A stretch of DNA of 64,000 nucleotides from Methylobacterium sp. AMS5 (GCF_001542815.1 NZ_CP006992.1:331001-395000); one strand, 5' to 3'; shown: positions 42,096 through 52,301, counted from the first letter of the stretch. Notes: a model not told the origin generated them from the sequence alone. Numbers and translations are program-made.

Positions 42096-43298
42096 ATGCG
42101 CGACAGCATCCTCGTCGTGAATGCGGGCAGCTCGTCGATCAAGTTCAAGCTCTACCGCATCGAGGGCGCCGATCTCGCGCTCAGCCTGAGCGGGGGGATG
42201 AGCGGGATCGGCGGCACGCCCGCACTGAGGGTGACGGACGGGAGCGGTGCCCTCTTGGAGGACCGGCGTTTCGAAGCCGACGCGGTGCCCGATGCCTCGG
42301 CCGCCCAGCACCATCTCGCCGATTGGCTCGTGCACCATCTCGACGACACGACGATCGTCGCGGTCGGGCACCGGGTCGTCCATGGCGGAGCGGCCTTTGC
42401 GGAGCCGGTGCTGATCGATGACGCCGTGTTGCGCAGGCTCGAAACCTTCATTCCGCTGGCGCCGCTCCACCAGCTCGGCAACCTCGATCCGATCCGTGTC
42501 TTGCGGCAGCGCCGGCCCGATCTGCCGCAGGTCGCCTGTTTCGATACGGCCTTCCATCGCGGCCATCCGGAATTGTCCGATCGCTTCGCCCTTCCCCGCT
42601 TCCTTCATGACGAGGGCGTTCGGCGCTATGGCTTCCACGGCCTGTCCTACGAATACGTCGCCGGGCGCTTGAAGGAGGTCGCCCCGGAAACGGCGGAGGG
42701 GCGCGTGGTGATCGCCCATCTCGGCTCCGGGGCCTCGCTCTGTGCGCTGAAGCAGGGCCGAAGCCAGGAAACCACCATGAGCTTCACCGCTCTCGACGGC
42801 GTACCGATGGGAACGCGCTGCGGTGCGCTCGATCCCGGCGTCGTGCTGCATCTCATCGAGCATCGGGGCATGACGCCGGCCGAGGTCGGGCACATGCTCT
42901 ATTACGAGAGTGGGCTGCTCGGCCTGTCCGGCCTCAGCAACGACGTGCGGACGCTGCTGGCGAGCGACCGGCCCGAGGCTGAGCTAGCGGTCGCCTTCTT
43001 CTGCCGGCGCGTCGCGCAAGCCGCCGCCGCCCTCGCCGTGACGCTCGGCGGCCTCGACGCCTTCGTCTTCACGGCCGGGATCGGCGAGAACGCGCCCGAG
43101 ATCCGGCAGCGCGTCATCGCCGATTTGAGTTGGGCCGGTTTGATCCTGAGCAATGACGCCAACGGTTCGGGCGTCGCAAGACTCGATGCATCGGGAAGCC
43201 GGGCGCAGATCTGGGTCATCCCGACCGACGAAGAGCGCATGATCGCGAAACACACGATGCGTCTGCTGGATCGAATCGCACCAGGGGCGAGGGCATGA
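42096..43298 (+). CDS. ackA: Acetate kinase
   Basis: This encodes 400 residues, the AckA length. ASKHA motifs are present: ILVVNAGSSSIKFKLY at the N-terminus, VAVGHRVVHGGAAF, RRYGFHGLSYEYV, VIAHLGSGASLCALK and FVFTAGIGENAPEIR. It interconverts acetyl phosphate plus ADP with acetate plus ATP in the cytosol. No phosphotransacetylase gene is next to it. Instead a phosphoketolase, which generates acetyl phosphate, lies five kilobases downstream on the same strand. The ATG at 42096 follows GTGGAAT. Its TGA overlaps the ATG of the next gene (ATGA), so expression is probably translationally coupled. Confidence 0.95.
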   Translation: MRDSILVVNAGSSSIKFKLYRIEGADLALSLSGGMSGIGGTPALRVTDGSGALLEDRRFEADAVPDASAAQHHLADWLVHHLDDTTIVAVGHRVVHGGAAFAEPVLIDDAVLRRLETFIPLAPLHQLGNLDPIRVLRQRRPDLPQVACFDTAFHRGHPELSDRFALPRFLHDEGVRRYGFHGLSYEYVAGRLKEVAPETAEGRVVIAHLGSGASLCALKQGRSQETTMSFTALDGVPMGTRCGALDPGVVLHLIEHRGMTPAEVGHMLYYESGLLGLSGLSNDVRTLLASDRPEAELAVAFFCRRVAQAAAALAVTLGGLDAFVFTAGIGENAPEIRQRVIADLSWAGLILSNDANGSGVARLDASGSRAQIWVIPTDEERMIAKHTMRLLDRIAPGARA

Positions 43299-44326
43299 GG
43301 CGGACGAGGCCGGGCCCCAGGGCGCGCGGGGCCCTGCTTGCGATCCTGCTCGCCACCGGTTTCGCCGTCGCGGCGCCGCCGCCCTCCCTCGCGCAATCGC
43401 GCCTGAAGCAGTTGATCGACCGTCTGCGCGGCCAGAAGATGCCGGACGGCATCGCCAAGTCGAACGGGCGCATCGAGGCGACGCAGGTCGATGTCGCCGC
43501 GAAATATGCGGGTCGAATCTCGAAGCTCCTCGTCAAGGAGGGCGACGAGGTGAGCGCAGGGCAGGTCGTCGCCACGATCTCCTCCCCCGAGACCGAGGCC
43601 CAGTTGCGCGGCGCTCAGGCTCAGGTGCTGCGGGCCAAGAAGAGCCTGGCCGAGGCCGTCGCCCTGATCGCCCAGCGCACCAGCGATCTCACTTTCGCCG
43701 ACGCCGACTACAACCGCGGCAAGGAGCTGGTCGGCAAGGGCTACATGACCAAGCAGACCTTCGACCAGCGCAAGGCCAAGGCCGAGGCGGCCAAGGCGGG
43801 GCTCGACGCCGCCAAGGCGCAGGAGGATCAGGCCAAGTTCGCCGTGCAGAGCGCCGAGGCCGACGTGCAGCGGCTGCAGGCCGTGCTGGTCGATCTCGTG
43901 CTGCGGGCGCCCCGCGACGGGCGGGTGCAGTACCGGCTGGCGCGGGAGGGCGAGGTCGTGGGTGCCGGCACCCGCATCCTGACGCTGCTCGACCTCGCCG
44001 ACGTCTACATGACGATCTACCTGCCGGCGGCGCAGGCCGGGCCGCTCGCGCTGAACGACGAGGCCCGCATCATCCTCGATCCGGTTCCGCAATACGTCGT
44101 GCCGGCGACGATCAGCTTCGTGGCCGCCGATGCGCAGTTCACGCCCAAAAGCGTCGAGACCGAGGAGGAGCGCGAGAAGCTGACCTTCCGGATCAAGCTC
44201 CAGATCGATCCGCAGGTGCTGAAGACCTACCGCAAGCGGGTGAAGACCGGCGTGCGCGGCATCGGGTTCGTGCGCATCAAGGGCAACGTCGCGTGGCCGC
44301 CCGACCTCGCCGTGAAGCTGCCGTGA
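43295..44326 (+). CDS. HlyD-family membrane-fusion/adaptor protein
   Basis: This encodes 343 residues. A signal peptide or membrane anchor at about 10-33 is followed by a lipoyl half (AAKYAGRISKLLVKEGDEVSAGQVVATISSPE), a long coiled coil with heptad-like Ala/Lys/Glu content (about 100-190), and the second lipoyl/beta-barrel half (VLRAPRDGRVQYRLAREGEVVGAGTRILTLLDL). It resembles the YhiI/YbhG adaptor of ABC-2 exporters and would bridge the inner-membrane transporter to the outer membrane. Its ATG overlaps the ackA stop by four bases, and 7 bases separate it from the ATPase gene. Confidence 0.92.
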   Translation: MRRTRPGPRARGALLAILLATGFAVAAPPPSLAQSRLKQLIDRLRGQKMPDGIAKSNGRIEATQVDVAAKYAGRISKLLVKEGDEVSAGQVVATISSPETEAQLRGAQAQVLRAKKSLAEAVALIAQRTSDLTFADADYNRGKELVGKGYMTKQTFDQRKAKAEAAKAGLDAAKAQEDQAKFAVQSAEADVQRLQAVLVDLVLRAPRDGRVQYRLAREGEVVGAGTRILTLLDLADVYMTIYLPAAQAGPLALNDEARIILDPVPQYVVPATISFVAADAQFTPKSVETEEEREKLTFRIKLQIDPQVLKTYRKRVKTGVRGIGFVRIKGNVAWPPDLAVKLP

Positions 44327-44333
44327 GGCCGGC

Positions 44334-47069
44334 ATGAACGACGCGGCCGAGATCGCCCGGCTCGACCATGTCTCGCACCGCTACGGCCGGACGGTCGCGC
44401 TCGACGCTGTGTCGCTCGGCCTGCCGGCCGGGCGCATGGTGGGGGTGATCGGGCCGGACGGCGTCGGCAAATCGACCCTGCTCGCCCTCGTCGCCGGGGT
44501 GCGCCGGATCCAGTCCGGCCAGGTTCTGGCGCTTGGCGGCGACATGGCGGAGCGGCGCCACCGCGCGGCGCAGGGCGCGCGCATCGCCTACATGCCGCAG
44601 GGACTCGGCCGCAATCTCTACCCGACGCTCAGCGTCTTCGAGAATATCGACTTCCACGGCCGGCTGTTCGGACAGGGACAGCGCGAGCGGCGCGCCCGCA
44701 TCACCGACCTGCTCACCGCTACCGGCCTCGAAGCCTTCGAGGCACGGCCCGCCGGAAAGCTCTCCGGCGGCATGAAGCAGAAGCTCAGCCTTTGCTGCGC
44801 CCTCATCCACGATCCGGACCTGTTGATCCTCGACGAGCCGACCACCGGCGTGGACCCGCTCTCGCGAGGACAGTTCTGGGATCTGATCGGCTCGATCCGG
44901 GCGCGCCGGCCCGGCATGAGCGTCGTCGTCGCCACCGCCTACATGGACGAGGCCTCGCGCTTCGAGTGGCTGGTGGCCATGGACGACGGAAAGGTCATCG
45001 CGAGCGGCAGCCCGGCCGAGCTGCTGGAGCGGACGGCCAAGCCGGACATGGAGGCGGCCTTCATCGCGCTCCTGCCGCCCGAGAAGCAGGCGCAGCACAA
45101 GGCGGTGGTGCTGCGGCCCCGCCCGCCGGGGCTCGACGCGGAGCCGGCGATCGAGGCCGAGCACCTGACGCGGCGCTTCGGCAGCTTCACCGCGGTCGAC
45201 GATGTCAGCTTCCGCATCGGCCGCGGCGAGATCTTCGGCTTTCTCGGCTCGAACGGCTGCGGCAAGTCCACGACGATGAAGATGCTCACCGGCCTCCTGC
45301 CGGCCACGGAGGGCACCGCGCGGCTGTTCGGTCGGCCCGTCGGCAGCAACGACATGGAGACACGGCGCAACGTCGGCTACATGTCCCAGGCCTTCTCGCT
45401 CTACAGCGAGCTCACGGTGCTGCAGAACCTCGAACTGCACGCCCAGCTCTACCATCTGCCGCCGCACGACCGGCCGGCGCGGATCCGGGAACTGCTCGAC
45501 CGCTACGAGCTGGAACCCGTCAAGGACGCCCGGCCCGACAGCCTGCCGCTGGGCATCAAGCAGCGGCTGCAGCTCGCGGTGGCCGTGCTGCACCGGCCGG
45601 CCATGCTGATCCTCGACGAGCCGACCTCGGGCGTCGATCCCATCGCCCGCGACGCCTTCTGGCGCACCCTGATCGACCTCTCGCGCGACGAGGGCGTCAC
45701 CATCTTCCTGTCCACCCACTTCATGAACGAGGCGGAGCGCTGCGACCGCATCTCGCTCATGCATGCCGGCAAGGTGTTGGCCGTCGGCGCGCCCGCCGAC
45801 CTCGTGCGCGAGCGCGGCAGCGACTCGCTGGAGGATTGCTTCATCGGCTATCTCGCCGAGGCCGCCGGCATCGACCGGGAGGAACCGACCGGGCCGCCGG
45901 CGGATCTGCCCGCCGCCGCTCGGCCCGCACCGCATCGCCACCTGTTCGATCCGCGCCGGCTCTGGGCCTATGCAAGGCGCGAGACGATGGAGTTGCTGCG
46001 CGATCCCATCCGCATCGCCTTCGCCTTCGTCGGCCCGATGCTGCTGATGGTCGCCTTCGGCTACGGCATCTCGTTCGATGTCGAGCACCTGCGTTTCTCC
46101 GCCTTCGACCAGGACAACAGCCCGGAGAGCCGGCAGCTCACCGAGGCCTTCACCAGTTCGCGCTACTTCAGCGAACAGGCACCGCTCCGCTCCGCGACCG
46201 AACTCGACGAGCGCTTCCGCAGCGGTAGCGTGCAGATCGCCCTCGAGATCCCACCCCGGTTCGGCCTCGACCTCCAGGCCGGCCGGGTGCCGGAAGTCGC
46301 CGTCTGGCTCGATGGGGCGATGCCGTTCCGGGCAGAGACCAGCCGGGGCTACGTCACCTCGCTGGCGAGCAAGTACGCTCAGCAGCTGGCGATCGAGCGC
46401 ACGGGCGCCGCGGCGACGGGCAGGACCGTGAGCGTGGAGACGCGCTTCCGCTACAACCAGGCCTTCCGCAGCGTCAACGCCATGGTCCCGAGCGTGATGA
46501 TGCTGCTGCTCATCCTGATCCCCGCCATCATGTCGGCCATCGCGGTGGTGCGCGAGAAGGAGACGGGGTCGATCGCCAATTTCCGCTCGACGCCGGTCAC
46601 CAAGTTCGAGTTCCTGGTCGGCAAGCAACTTCCCTATATCGGCATCGCGATGATCAGCTTCCTGCTGCTGGTCCTCGTCGCGCTGATCGTGTTCGACGTT
46701 CCGGTGAAGGGCTCGTTCATCGCCCTGGCGCTCGGCACGCTGTTCTATGTCTCGGCCACCACCGGGTTCGGCCAGTTCATCTCGACCTTCATGAAGACCC
46801 AGGTCGCGGCGGTCTTCGCCACGGCGCTTCTGTCGATCATCCCGGCGGTCAACTTCTCCGGGCTTCTGGTGCCGATTGCCTCGCTCTCGGGCAGCGCGCG
46901 GATCATCGGACTCTCGCTGCCGCCGGCCTGGTACCAGCCGGTCACGGCGGGCGCCTTCACCAAGGGCCTGCCCTTCATCGAACTCGCGCCCAATATCGCG
47001 GTGCTGGCAGGCTTCGCGTTCCTGTTCCTCGTGCTGTCGCAACTGCTTCTGCGCAAGCAGGAGGCGTGA
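44334..47069 (+). CDS. Fused ABC exporter: two ATPase domains plus ABC-2 permease (RbbA/YhiH-like)
   Basis: This encodes 911 residues. NBD1 (about 8-235) has Walker A GPDGVGKST, signature LSGGMKQKL and Walker B LLILDEPTTGVDP. NBD2 (about 272-500) has Walker A GSNGCGKSTT and Walker B MLILDEPTSGVDP, but its signature is LPLGIKQRL rather than LSGG-type. The C-terminal permease (about 545-911) has an N-terminal helix, a large periplasmic loop and five helices, with MVPSVMMLLLILIPAIMSAIAVVREKETGSIANF matching ABC-2 (DUF3413/YhhJ-type) permeases. This is the YhiH/RbbA layout. It pairs with the HlyD protein before it and the second permease after it. Substrate is unknown; small hydrophobic or cationic compounds are typical. 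Confidence 0.92.
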   Translation: MNDAAEIARLDHVSHRYGRTVALDAVSLGLPAGRMVGVIGPDGVGKSTLLALVAGVRRIQSGQVLALGGDMAERRHRAAQGARIAYMPQGLGRNLYPTLSVFENIDFHGRLFGQGQRERRARITDLLTATGLEAFEARPAGKLSGGMKQKLSLCCALIHDPDLLILDEPTTGVDPLSRGQFWDLIGSIRARRPGMSVVVATAYMDEASRFEWLVAMDDGKVIASGSPAELLERTAKPDMEAAFIALLPPEKQAQHKAVVLRPRPPGLDAEPAIEAEHLTRRFGSFTAVDDVSFRIGRGEIFGFLGSNGCGKSTTMKMLTGLLPATEGTARLFGRPVGSNDMETRRNVGYMSQAFSLYSELTVLQNLELHAQLYHLPPHDRPARIRELLDRYELEPVKDARPDSLPLGIKQRLQLAVAVLHRPAMLILDEPTSGVDPIARDAFWRTLIDLSRDEGVTIFLSTHFMNEAERCDRISLMHAGKVLAVGAPADLVRERGSDSLEDCFIGYLAEAAGIDREEPTGPPADLPAAARPAPHRHLFDPRRLWAYARRETMELLRDPIRIAFAFVGPMLLMVAFGYGISFDVEHLRFSAFDQDNSPESRQLTEAFTSSRYFSEQAPLRSATELDERFRSGSVQIALEIPPRFGLDLQAGRVPEVAVWLDGAMPFRAETSRGYVTSLASKYAQQLAIERTGAAATGRTVSVETRFRYNQAFRSVNAMVPSVMMLLLILIPAIMSAIAVVREKETGSIANFRSTPVTKFEFLVGKQLPYIGIAMISFLLLVLVALIVFDVPVKGSFIALALGTLFYVSATTGFGQFISTFMKTQVAAVFATALLSIIPAVNFSGLLVPIASLSGSARIIGLSLPPAWYQPVTAGAFTKGLPFIELAPNIAVLAGFAFLFLVLSQLLLRKQEA

Positions 47070-47070
47070 C

Positions 47071-48252
47071 ATGGCCGCTCCCGCCCAGGCCCCCGCTCGC
47101 GCCCAACAACCCGCACCGCTCGGCTTCGGCACGCATGTGGCCAACGTGTTCCGCCTCATCGTCAAGGAGCTGCGCAGTATCCGGGCCGATCCGGTGATGC
47201 TGTTCCTCGTCGTCTACGCCTTCTCCTTCGCCGTCGTCTCCGTCGCTTCCGGCGCCTCGACCGAGGTGCGCAACCTGACCATCGGCGTGGTCGACGAGGA
47301 TCACTCCGACCTCTCGCGGCAGATCGTAAGCGCCTTCAACCCGCCGCTGTTCAAGAAAGTCGTTCCGATCGGTCCCGAAGAGGTCGATCCCGCCATGGAT
47401 ACCGGCCGGCTGGTCTTCGTGATCGATTTGCCGCCGCGCCTGCAGCGGGACGTCCTGTCCGGCCACCCGACCTCGATCGAACTCGACGTCGATGCCACGG
47501 CCATGACCCAGGCCGGCAACGGCTCGGTCTACATCCAGACCATCATCACCCAGGAGATCGCTGCCTTCGCCGCCCGCAGCGAACTCAACGATACGGCGCC
47601 GGTGCGGGTGGTGACGCGGGCCAAGTTCAACCCGAACCTCCAGACGAGCTGGTTCACCTCGGTGATGCAGGTGATCAACAACATCACGCTATTGACGGTG
47701 ATCCTCACCGGGGCGGCGCTGATCCGCGAGCGCGAGCAGGGCACGGTGGAGCACCTCCTGGTGATGCCGCTGGTGCCGGTCGAGATCATGCTCGCCAAGG
47801 TCATCGCCAACGGGATGGTGATCCTCGTGGCGGCCGGATTCTCGCTGCTCATCGTGGTCGAGTGGTGGCTCGGCGTGCCGATCGCCGGCTCCATCGCCCT
47901 GTTCCTGTTCGGGGCGGGCCTCTACGCCCTCGCCGTGGCGGCTTTGGGTATCCTGCTCGGCACCATCGCCACCTCCATGGGGCAGTTCGGCCTGCTGGTG
48001 ATCCCGGTGCTGCTGCTGATGCAGCTTCTTTCCGGCAGCAGCACGCCGATGGAGAGCATGCCGGTCTGGCTGCAATATCTCGTGCAGATCGTGAGCCCGA
48101 CGCCGCACTTCGTCGCCCTCGCCCAGGCCGTGCTCTACCGCGGCGCGGACCTTTTCATCGTCTGGCCGCAGCTCCTCGCCCTCATGACCCTGGGCAGCGT
48201 CTACTTCGCCTTCGCCCTCGCCCGCTTCCGCCGCGTGATCTTCGGAGACTGA
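47071..48252 (+). CDS. ABC-2 type permease (YhhJ-like)
   Basis: This encodes 393 residues from the ATG at 47071; GCAGGAGGCGTGAC precedes it, and only one base separates it from the previous stop. One helix lies near residues 45-60, then a periplasmic domain of about 165 residues, and five helices in the C-terminal half ([80 protein letters not shown] and so on). The [13 protein letters not shown] element is the ABC-2 signature. It forms the second half of the transmembrane pore with the fused subunit upstream. Confidence 0.92.
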   Translation: MAAPAQAPARAQQPAPLGFGTHVANVFRLIVKELRSIRADPVMLFLVVYAFSFAVVSVASGASTEVRNLTIGVVDEDHSDLSRQIVSAFNPPLFKKVVPIGPEEVDPAMDTGRLVFVIDLPPRLQRDVLSGHPTSIELDVDATAMTQAGNGSVYIQTIITQEIAAFAARSELNDTAPVRVVTRAKFNPNLQTSWFTSVMQVINNITLLTVILTGAALIREREQGTVEHLLVMPLVPVEIMLAKVIANGMVILVAAGFSLLIVVEWWLGVPIAGSIALFLFGAGLYALAVAALGILLGTIATSMGQFGLLVIPVLLLMQLLSGSSTPMESMPVWLQYLVQIVSPTPHFVALAQAVLYRGADLFIVWPQLLALMTLGSVYFAFALARFRRVIFGD

Positions 48253-48331
48253 GCGCCGACACGCCCTCCCCGCGTTCCGGCGGCCGCCCGAGAGGCCGCC
48301 CGATCCTGCCCCGCCAGCCAGGAGATACTCC

Positions 48332-50766
48332 GTGACCGAGCCAACCACCCTGCAAGGACGGACCACGCCGTCGTCTGCCTCCCTCGGCGGCGAGGAACTC
48401 ACGCTGATCGACCGCTACTGGCAGGCGGCCAACTATCTCTCGGTCGGCCAGATCTACCTGCTCGACAATCCGCTGCTGCGCGAGCCGCTTCAGCCGCAGC
48501 ACATCAAGTCGCGGCTTCTCGGCCATTGGGGCACGACACCGGGTCTGAACTTCATCTACGTCCACCTCAACCGGCTGATCAAAGCCCGCGATCTCGACGC
48601 GATCTACATCTGCGGACCGGGCCATGGCGGTCCCGGCATCGTCGCCAACACCTACCTCGAAGGCACCTACAGCGAGGTCTATCCGGACATCGCCCAGGAT
48701 ACGGAGGGCATGCGCCGCCTGTTCCGGCAGTTCTCGTTTCCCGGCGGCATCCCGAGCCACGTCGCGCCCGAGACCCCCGGCTCGATCCACGAGGGCGGTG
48801 AACTCGGCTACGCCATCGTCCACGCCTTCGGCGCCGCGTTCGACAATCCCGACCTGATCGCCGCCTGCGTGATCGGCGACGGCGAGGCCGAGACCGGGCC
48901 GCTCGCCGCCTCCTGGCAATCGAACAAGTTCCTCAGCCCGGTCACCGACGGGGCGGTGCTGCCGATCCTCCATCTCAACGGCTACAAGATCGCCAACCCG
49001 ACCGTGCTCGGCCGGATGCGGGACGACGAATTGGAGTCTCTGTTCACCGGCTTCGGCTACGAGCCCTTCTTCGTCGAGGGCGACCAGCCCGAACCCATGC
49101 ACCGGGCGATGGCCGAGACGCTCGACTGCGCGATCGCCCGCATCAAGGATATCCAGGCCGAGGCGCGGGGCGGCGGCATGGGCTTCCGGCGCCCGCGCTG
49201 GCCGATGATCGTGCTGCGCAGCCCCAAGGGCTGGACCGGGCCGAAGACCGTGGACGGCAAGCGGGTGGAGGGCTTTTGGCGCGCGCATCAGGTGCCGGTC
49301 AGCAACGCCCGGACGGATGAGGGACACCGCAAGGTCCTCGAGGACTGGATGCGGAGCTATCGCCCCGAAACCCTGTTCGACGAGACCGGCCGCTTGCGGC
49401 CCGAACTCGCCGCCCTGGCGCCCAGGGGCAACCGGCGCATGAGCGCCAACCCCCACGCCAATGGCGGTCTGCTGCGCCGGGAGTTGCGGCGTCCCCGGTG
49501 GCAGGATTTCGCCCTCCCGGTGCCGCAGCCCGGGGCCGAAGTCGGCGAGGCGACCCGCACGCTCGGACGGTATCTGCGCGACGTGATCCGGCTCAACGCC
49601 GAGGCGCGCAACTTCCGCATCATGGGCCCGGACGAGACCGCCTCGAACCGGCTCGACGCGGTGTTCGAGGCGACCGACCGGGTCTGGATCGAGAATATCG
49701 AGCCCTACGACGTCAGTCTCGCCCACGAGGGCCGGGTGATGGAGGTGTTGAGCGAGCATCTCTGCCAGGGCTGGCTCGAAGGCTACCTGCTCACCGGCCG
49801 CCACGGTCTGTTCTCCTGCTACGAGGCCTTCATCCACATCGTCGATTCGATGTTCAATCAGCACGCCAAGTGGCTGAAGGTGTCGCGCGAACTCGGCTGG
49901 CGCCGGCCGATTTCGTCCCTAACTACCTCCTGACTTCCCACGTCTGGCGCCAGGACCATAACGGCTTCAGCCATCAGGATCCGGGCTTCATCGACCTCGT
50001 CGCCAACAAGAAGTCGGACATCGTCCGCGTCTACCTGCCGCCGGACGCCAACACCCTGCTCTGGGTCGCCGACCACTGCCTGAAGACCTACGACCGCATC
50101 AACGTGATCGTGGCCGGCAAGCAGCCGCAGCCGCAATGGCTCGGCGCGCACGAGGCGGGCCTCCATTGCGAGGCGGGCATCGGCATCTGGCCCTGGGCCG
50201 GGACCGACGAGAGCGGACTCGAGCCCGATGTCGTGATGGCCTGTGCCGGCGACGTGCCGACGCTCGAAACCCTGGCCGCCGTCGATCTGCTGAAGCAGGC
50301 TGTTCCCGGCCTTCGCATCCGGGTCGTCAACGTGGTCGATCTGATGACGCTTCAGTCGAACAGGGGTCACCCGCACGGGCTGACGGACGCCGCGTTCGAC
50401 AGCCTCTTCACCCGCGATAAGCCCGTGATCTTCGCCTATCACGGCTATCCCTCTCTCATTCACCGGCTGACCTATTCCCGGGCCAACCACGCCAACATGC
50501 ATGTGCGCGGCTTCATCGAGGAGGGCACCACGACGACGCCGTTCGACATGGTCGTGCTGAACGAGCTCGACCGCTTCCACCTCGCCATCGAGGCGATCGA
50601 CCGGGTGCCGGGGCTGGTGACGCGGGCGGCAGGGGCCAAGCAGGAGTTCCGAGACCGCCTGACTGCACACAAGCTCTACATCCGCGAGCATGGTGAGGAC
50701 ATGCCCGAGATCCAGGGCTGGAAATGGCCCTACGAGACGCGCCACGAAACCGGAGACCCGCGCTGA
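48332..50766 (+). pseudogene. xfp: Phosphoketolase, interrupted by a one-base frameshift
   Basis: From a GTG (AGGAGATACTCC upstream) the first frame reads 533 residues and stops at 49933. The second frame resumes at the same place and runs to 50766. Motifs in frame 1: thiamin-diphosphate and substrate segments [36 protein letters not shown], then [28 protein letters not shown]. Frame 2 supplies [23 protein letters not shown], typical of the family, to the end. The normal reading SLNYLL becomes SLTTS-stop because one base is missing at about 49920/49921; adding it gives 812 codons, the standard length. Phosphoketolase splits xylulose 5-phosphate or fructose 6-phosphate into acetyl phosphate plus a shorter sugar phosphate. 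If real, activity is lost; a sequencing error is equally possible. Confidence 0.88.
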
Positions 50767-50916
50767 GCGGCGCCGATCGCTCGGGGTCGGCGGGCTTGCG
50801 TCGATGCGCCCTGCCGGGTCTATCCGGTTCCTGTCCACGGATGACGCCTTGCGACGCGTCGCGGGAGATCGGCGGCAAAGGCGCGGGGACGGGTGCGACG
50901 AGAGACGCGAGGGCGC

Positions 50917-52047
50917 ATGGACACGCAACAGGCCGGCCGCGTGCTAGTCGCCGGGGGCGGCATCGCCGGTCTCGCCGTCAGGCGGGCCCTGCACCAGCAC
51001 GGCATCCCCTCGCTGACGCTGGAACGGCGCGGCGTGCAGGCGGATGCGGGATTGGCGATCAATCTGCCCGGCAACGCGGTGCATGCGCTGAGTCAGTTCG
51101 GCTTGCTGGATGCACTCCGCGCGGTTGGCTCGCCGGTGCGGCGTCGCGAATACCGCACCGAGCGCGGACGCCTCCTGTTCGCGGTGGACGAGGCCGCGTT
51201 CTGGGGTACGGAAGCGGGGCCGCATTGCCTGCGCCGCGCCGACCTGCTGCGCCTGTTGCAGGGCGATCGTCCGCCGGGCGACATCCGCCGGGGCGTCGAG
51301 ATCGCCACCGTTCGGCAGGAGCCGCAGGGCGTAACGGCTGGACTCACCGACGGCTCGACGGAGAGCGGTGGGCTGCTCGTGGGGGCGGACGGCGTTCACT
51401 CGGCGGTCCGCCGCAGCCTGTTCGGGGAACAGACGCTCGGGGCGGCGATGCTGGCATCCCGGAGCTGGCGCTTCATGACGCCCAATCCCGGCGTCGAGGC
51501 CTGGACGCTGTGGGCCGGGGCCGGGGCCTTGTTCCTGCTCATTCCGGTCGATCGCGGCGAAGCCTATGGCTGGGCCTCGGTGAGCGCAGGGCGGGAGCGT
51601 GGCTCCGATCCGGCCGCGATCCGCGGCGCCTTCGCGCCCTTTCCCCGTCTGGTGCGCGACACGCTCGATGCGGTCCTGTCGCAACCGGAGGCCGTCTATC
51701 ACTCGCCGCTGGAGGAGGTTCGCATCCCGGCCTGGACCCGCGACCGCGTCGTCCTGCTGGGCGATGCAGCGCACGCCACCGCACCGGTCTGGGCCCAAGG
51801 TGCTGCGCTCGCCCTGGAGGATGCAGGGGTCCTGGCCCGCCTGCTGGCGGAGCACGCGGATTGGGATCGCGTCGGGCCGGACTATGAACGGCTGCGGCGC
51901 CCCCGCGTCGCACATGTCCAGACCATGACCGATCGTCTGTCGCGAACGGCGCGGATGCCGGACTGGGCGAGGAACGTTCTGCTGCCCGTCATCGGCCCGC
52001 GCAGCTACCGCACCACCTATGGCCCGCTCCGCACGCCGGCCGTCTGA
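50917..52047 (+). CDS. FAD-dependent monooxygenase of the aromatic hydroxylase/PHBH class
   Basis: This encodes 376 residues. The FAD-binding motif VLVAGGGIAGLAVRRAL begins at residue 9, the second FAD motif VVLLGDAAHATAPVWAQGAALALEDA lies near residue 285, and GLLVGADGVHSAVRRSLFG is the DG motif between them. This is the single-component flavoprotein monooxygenase fold. The substrate is unknown. The ATG at 50917 is preceded by GAGGG-type sequence; in-frame ATG at 50893 would add eight residues. It follows the phosphoketolase by 150 bases and may be independent. Confidence 0.9.
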   Translation: MDTQQAGRVLVAGGGIAGLAVRRALHQHGIPSLTLERRGVQADAGLAINLPGNAVHALSQFGLLDALRAVGSPVRRREYRTERGRLLFAVDEAAFWGTEAGPHCLRRADLLRLLQGDRPPGDIRRGVEIATVRQEPQGVTAGLTDGSTESGGLLVGADGVHSAVRRSLFGEQTLGAAMLASRSWRFMTPNPGVEAWTLWAGAGALFLLIPVDRGEAYGWASVSAGRERGSDPAAIRGAFAPFPRLVRDTLDAVLSQPEAVYHSPLEEVRIPAWTRDRVVLLGDAAHATAPVWAQGAALALEDAGVLARLLAEHADWDRVGPDYERLRRPRVAHVQTMTDRLSRTARMPDWARNVLLPVIGPRSYRTTYGPLRTPAV

Positions 52048-52099
52048 AGCCGGATCGCGGCAAAGCCGGAGCCGTCCGTTCCGACAGAGGCGGAATGGC

Positions 52100-52201
52100 T
52101 AGAGCATCGTCCCGAAAGATGGTTGCCGGCTTTCGGCAAAAGATGATGCAACGACAAGAACCCAGAGCATCGACCTGGATTCGAGATCCAGGTCGATGCT
52201 C
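52100..52201. repeat. Hairpin-forming intergenic repeat, copy 1
   Basis: 102 bases starting tagagcatc. The second half is a perfect stem, agcatcgacctggat paired with atccaggtcgatgct around a five-base loop. The first half contains ccgaaagatgg...ccggctttcgg, another dyad. It aligns end to end with 59704-59805. It lies between the monooxygenase and tRNA-Gly. Confidence 0.85.
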
Positions 52202-52227
52202 CAACGCGACGGATCGGGGAAGAAAGT

Positions 52228-52301
52228 TGGAGCGGGTACCGGGAATCGAACCCGGGTATTCAGCTTGGAAGGCTGCTGCTCTACCATTGAGCTACACCCG
52301 C
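52228..52301 (-). tRNA. tRNA-Gly (anticodon TCC)
   Basis: Read on the minus strand, the 74 bases fold as a cloverleaf. The acceptor GCGGGTG pairs with TACCCGC (one G-U), the D arm contains AGCTCAATGGTAGAGC, the anticodon loop is CTTCCAA (TCC), and the T arm is CCGGGTTCGATTCCCGG. The discriminator T is followed by an encoded CCA. This tRNA reads GGA and GGG glycine codons. Confidence 0.97.

Noticed and set aside
44277..47165. 962-codon minus-strand frame over the exporter gene
   Set aside because: Antisense shadow; repetitive Arg/Glu/Asp/Gln content and no domain, while the plus strand has Walker motifs.
48332..49933. Programmed -1/+1 frameshifting in phosphoketolase
   Set aside because: No slippery heptamer and no known frameshifting in this family; a deletion or sequencing error explains the split better.
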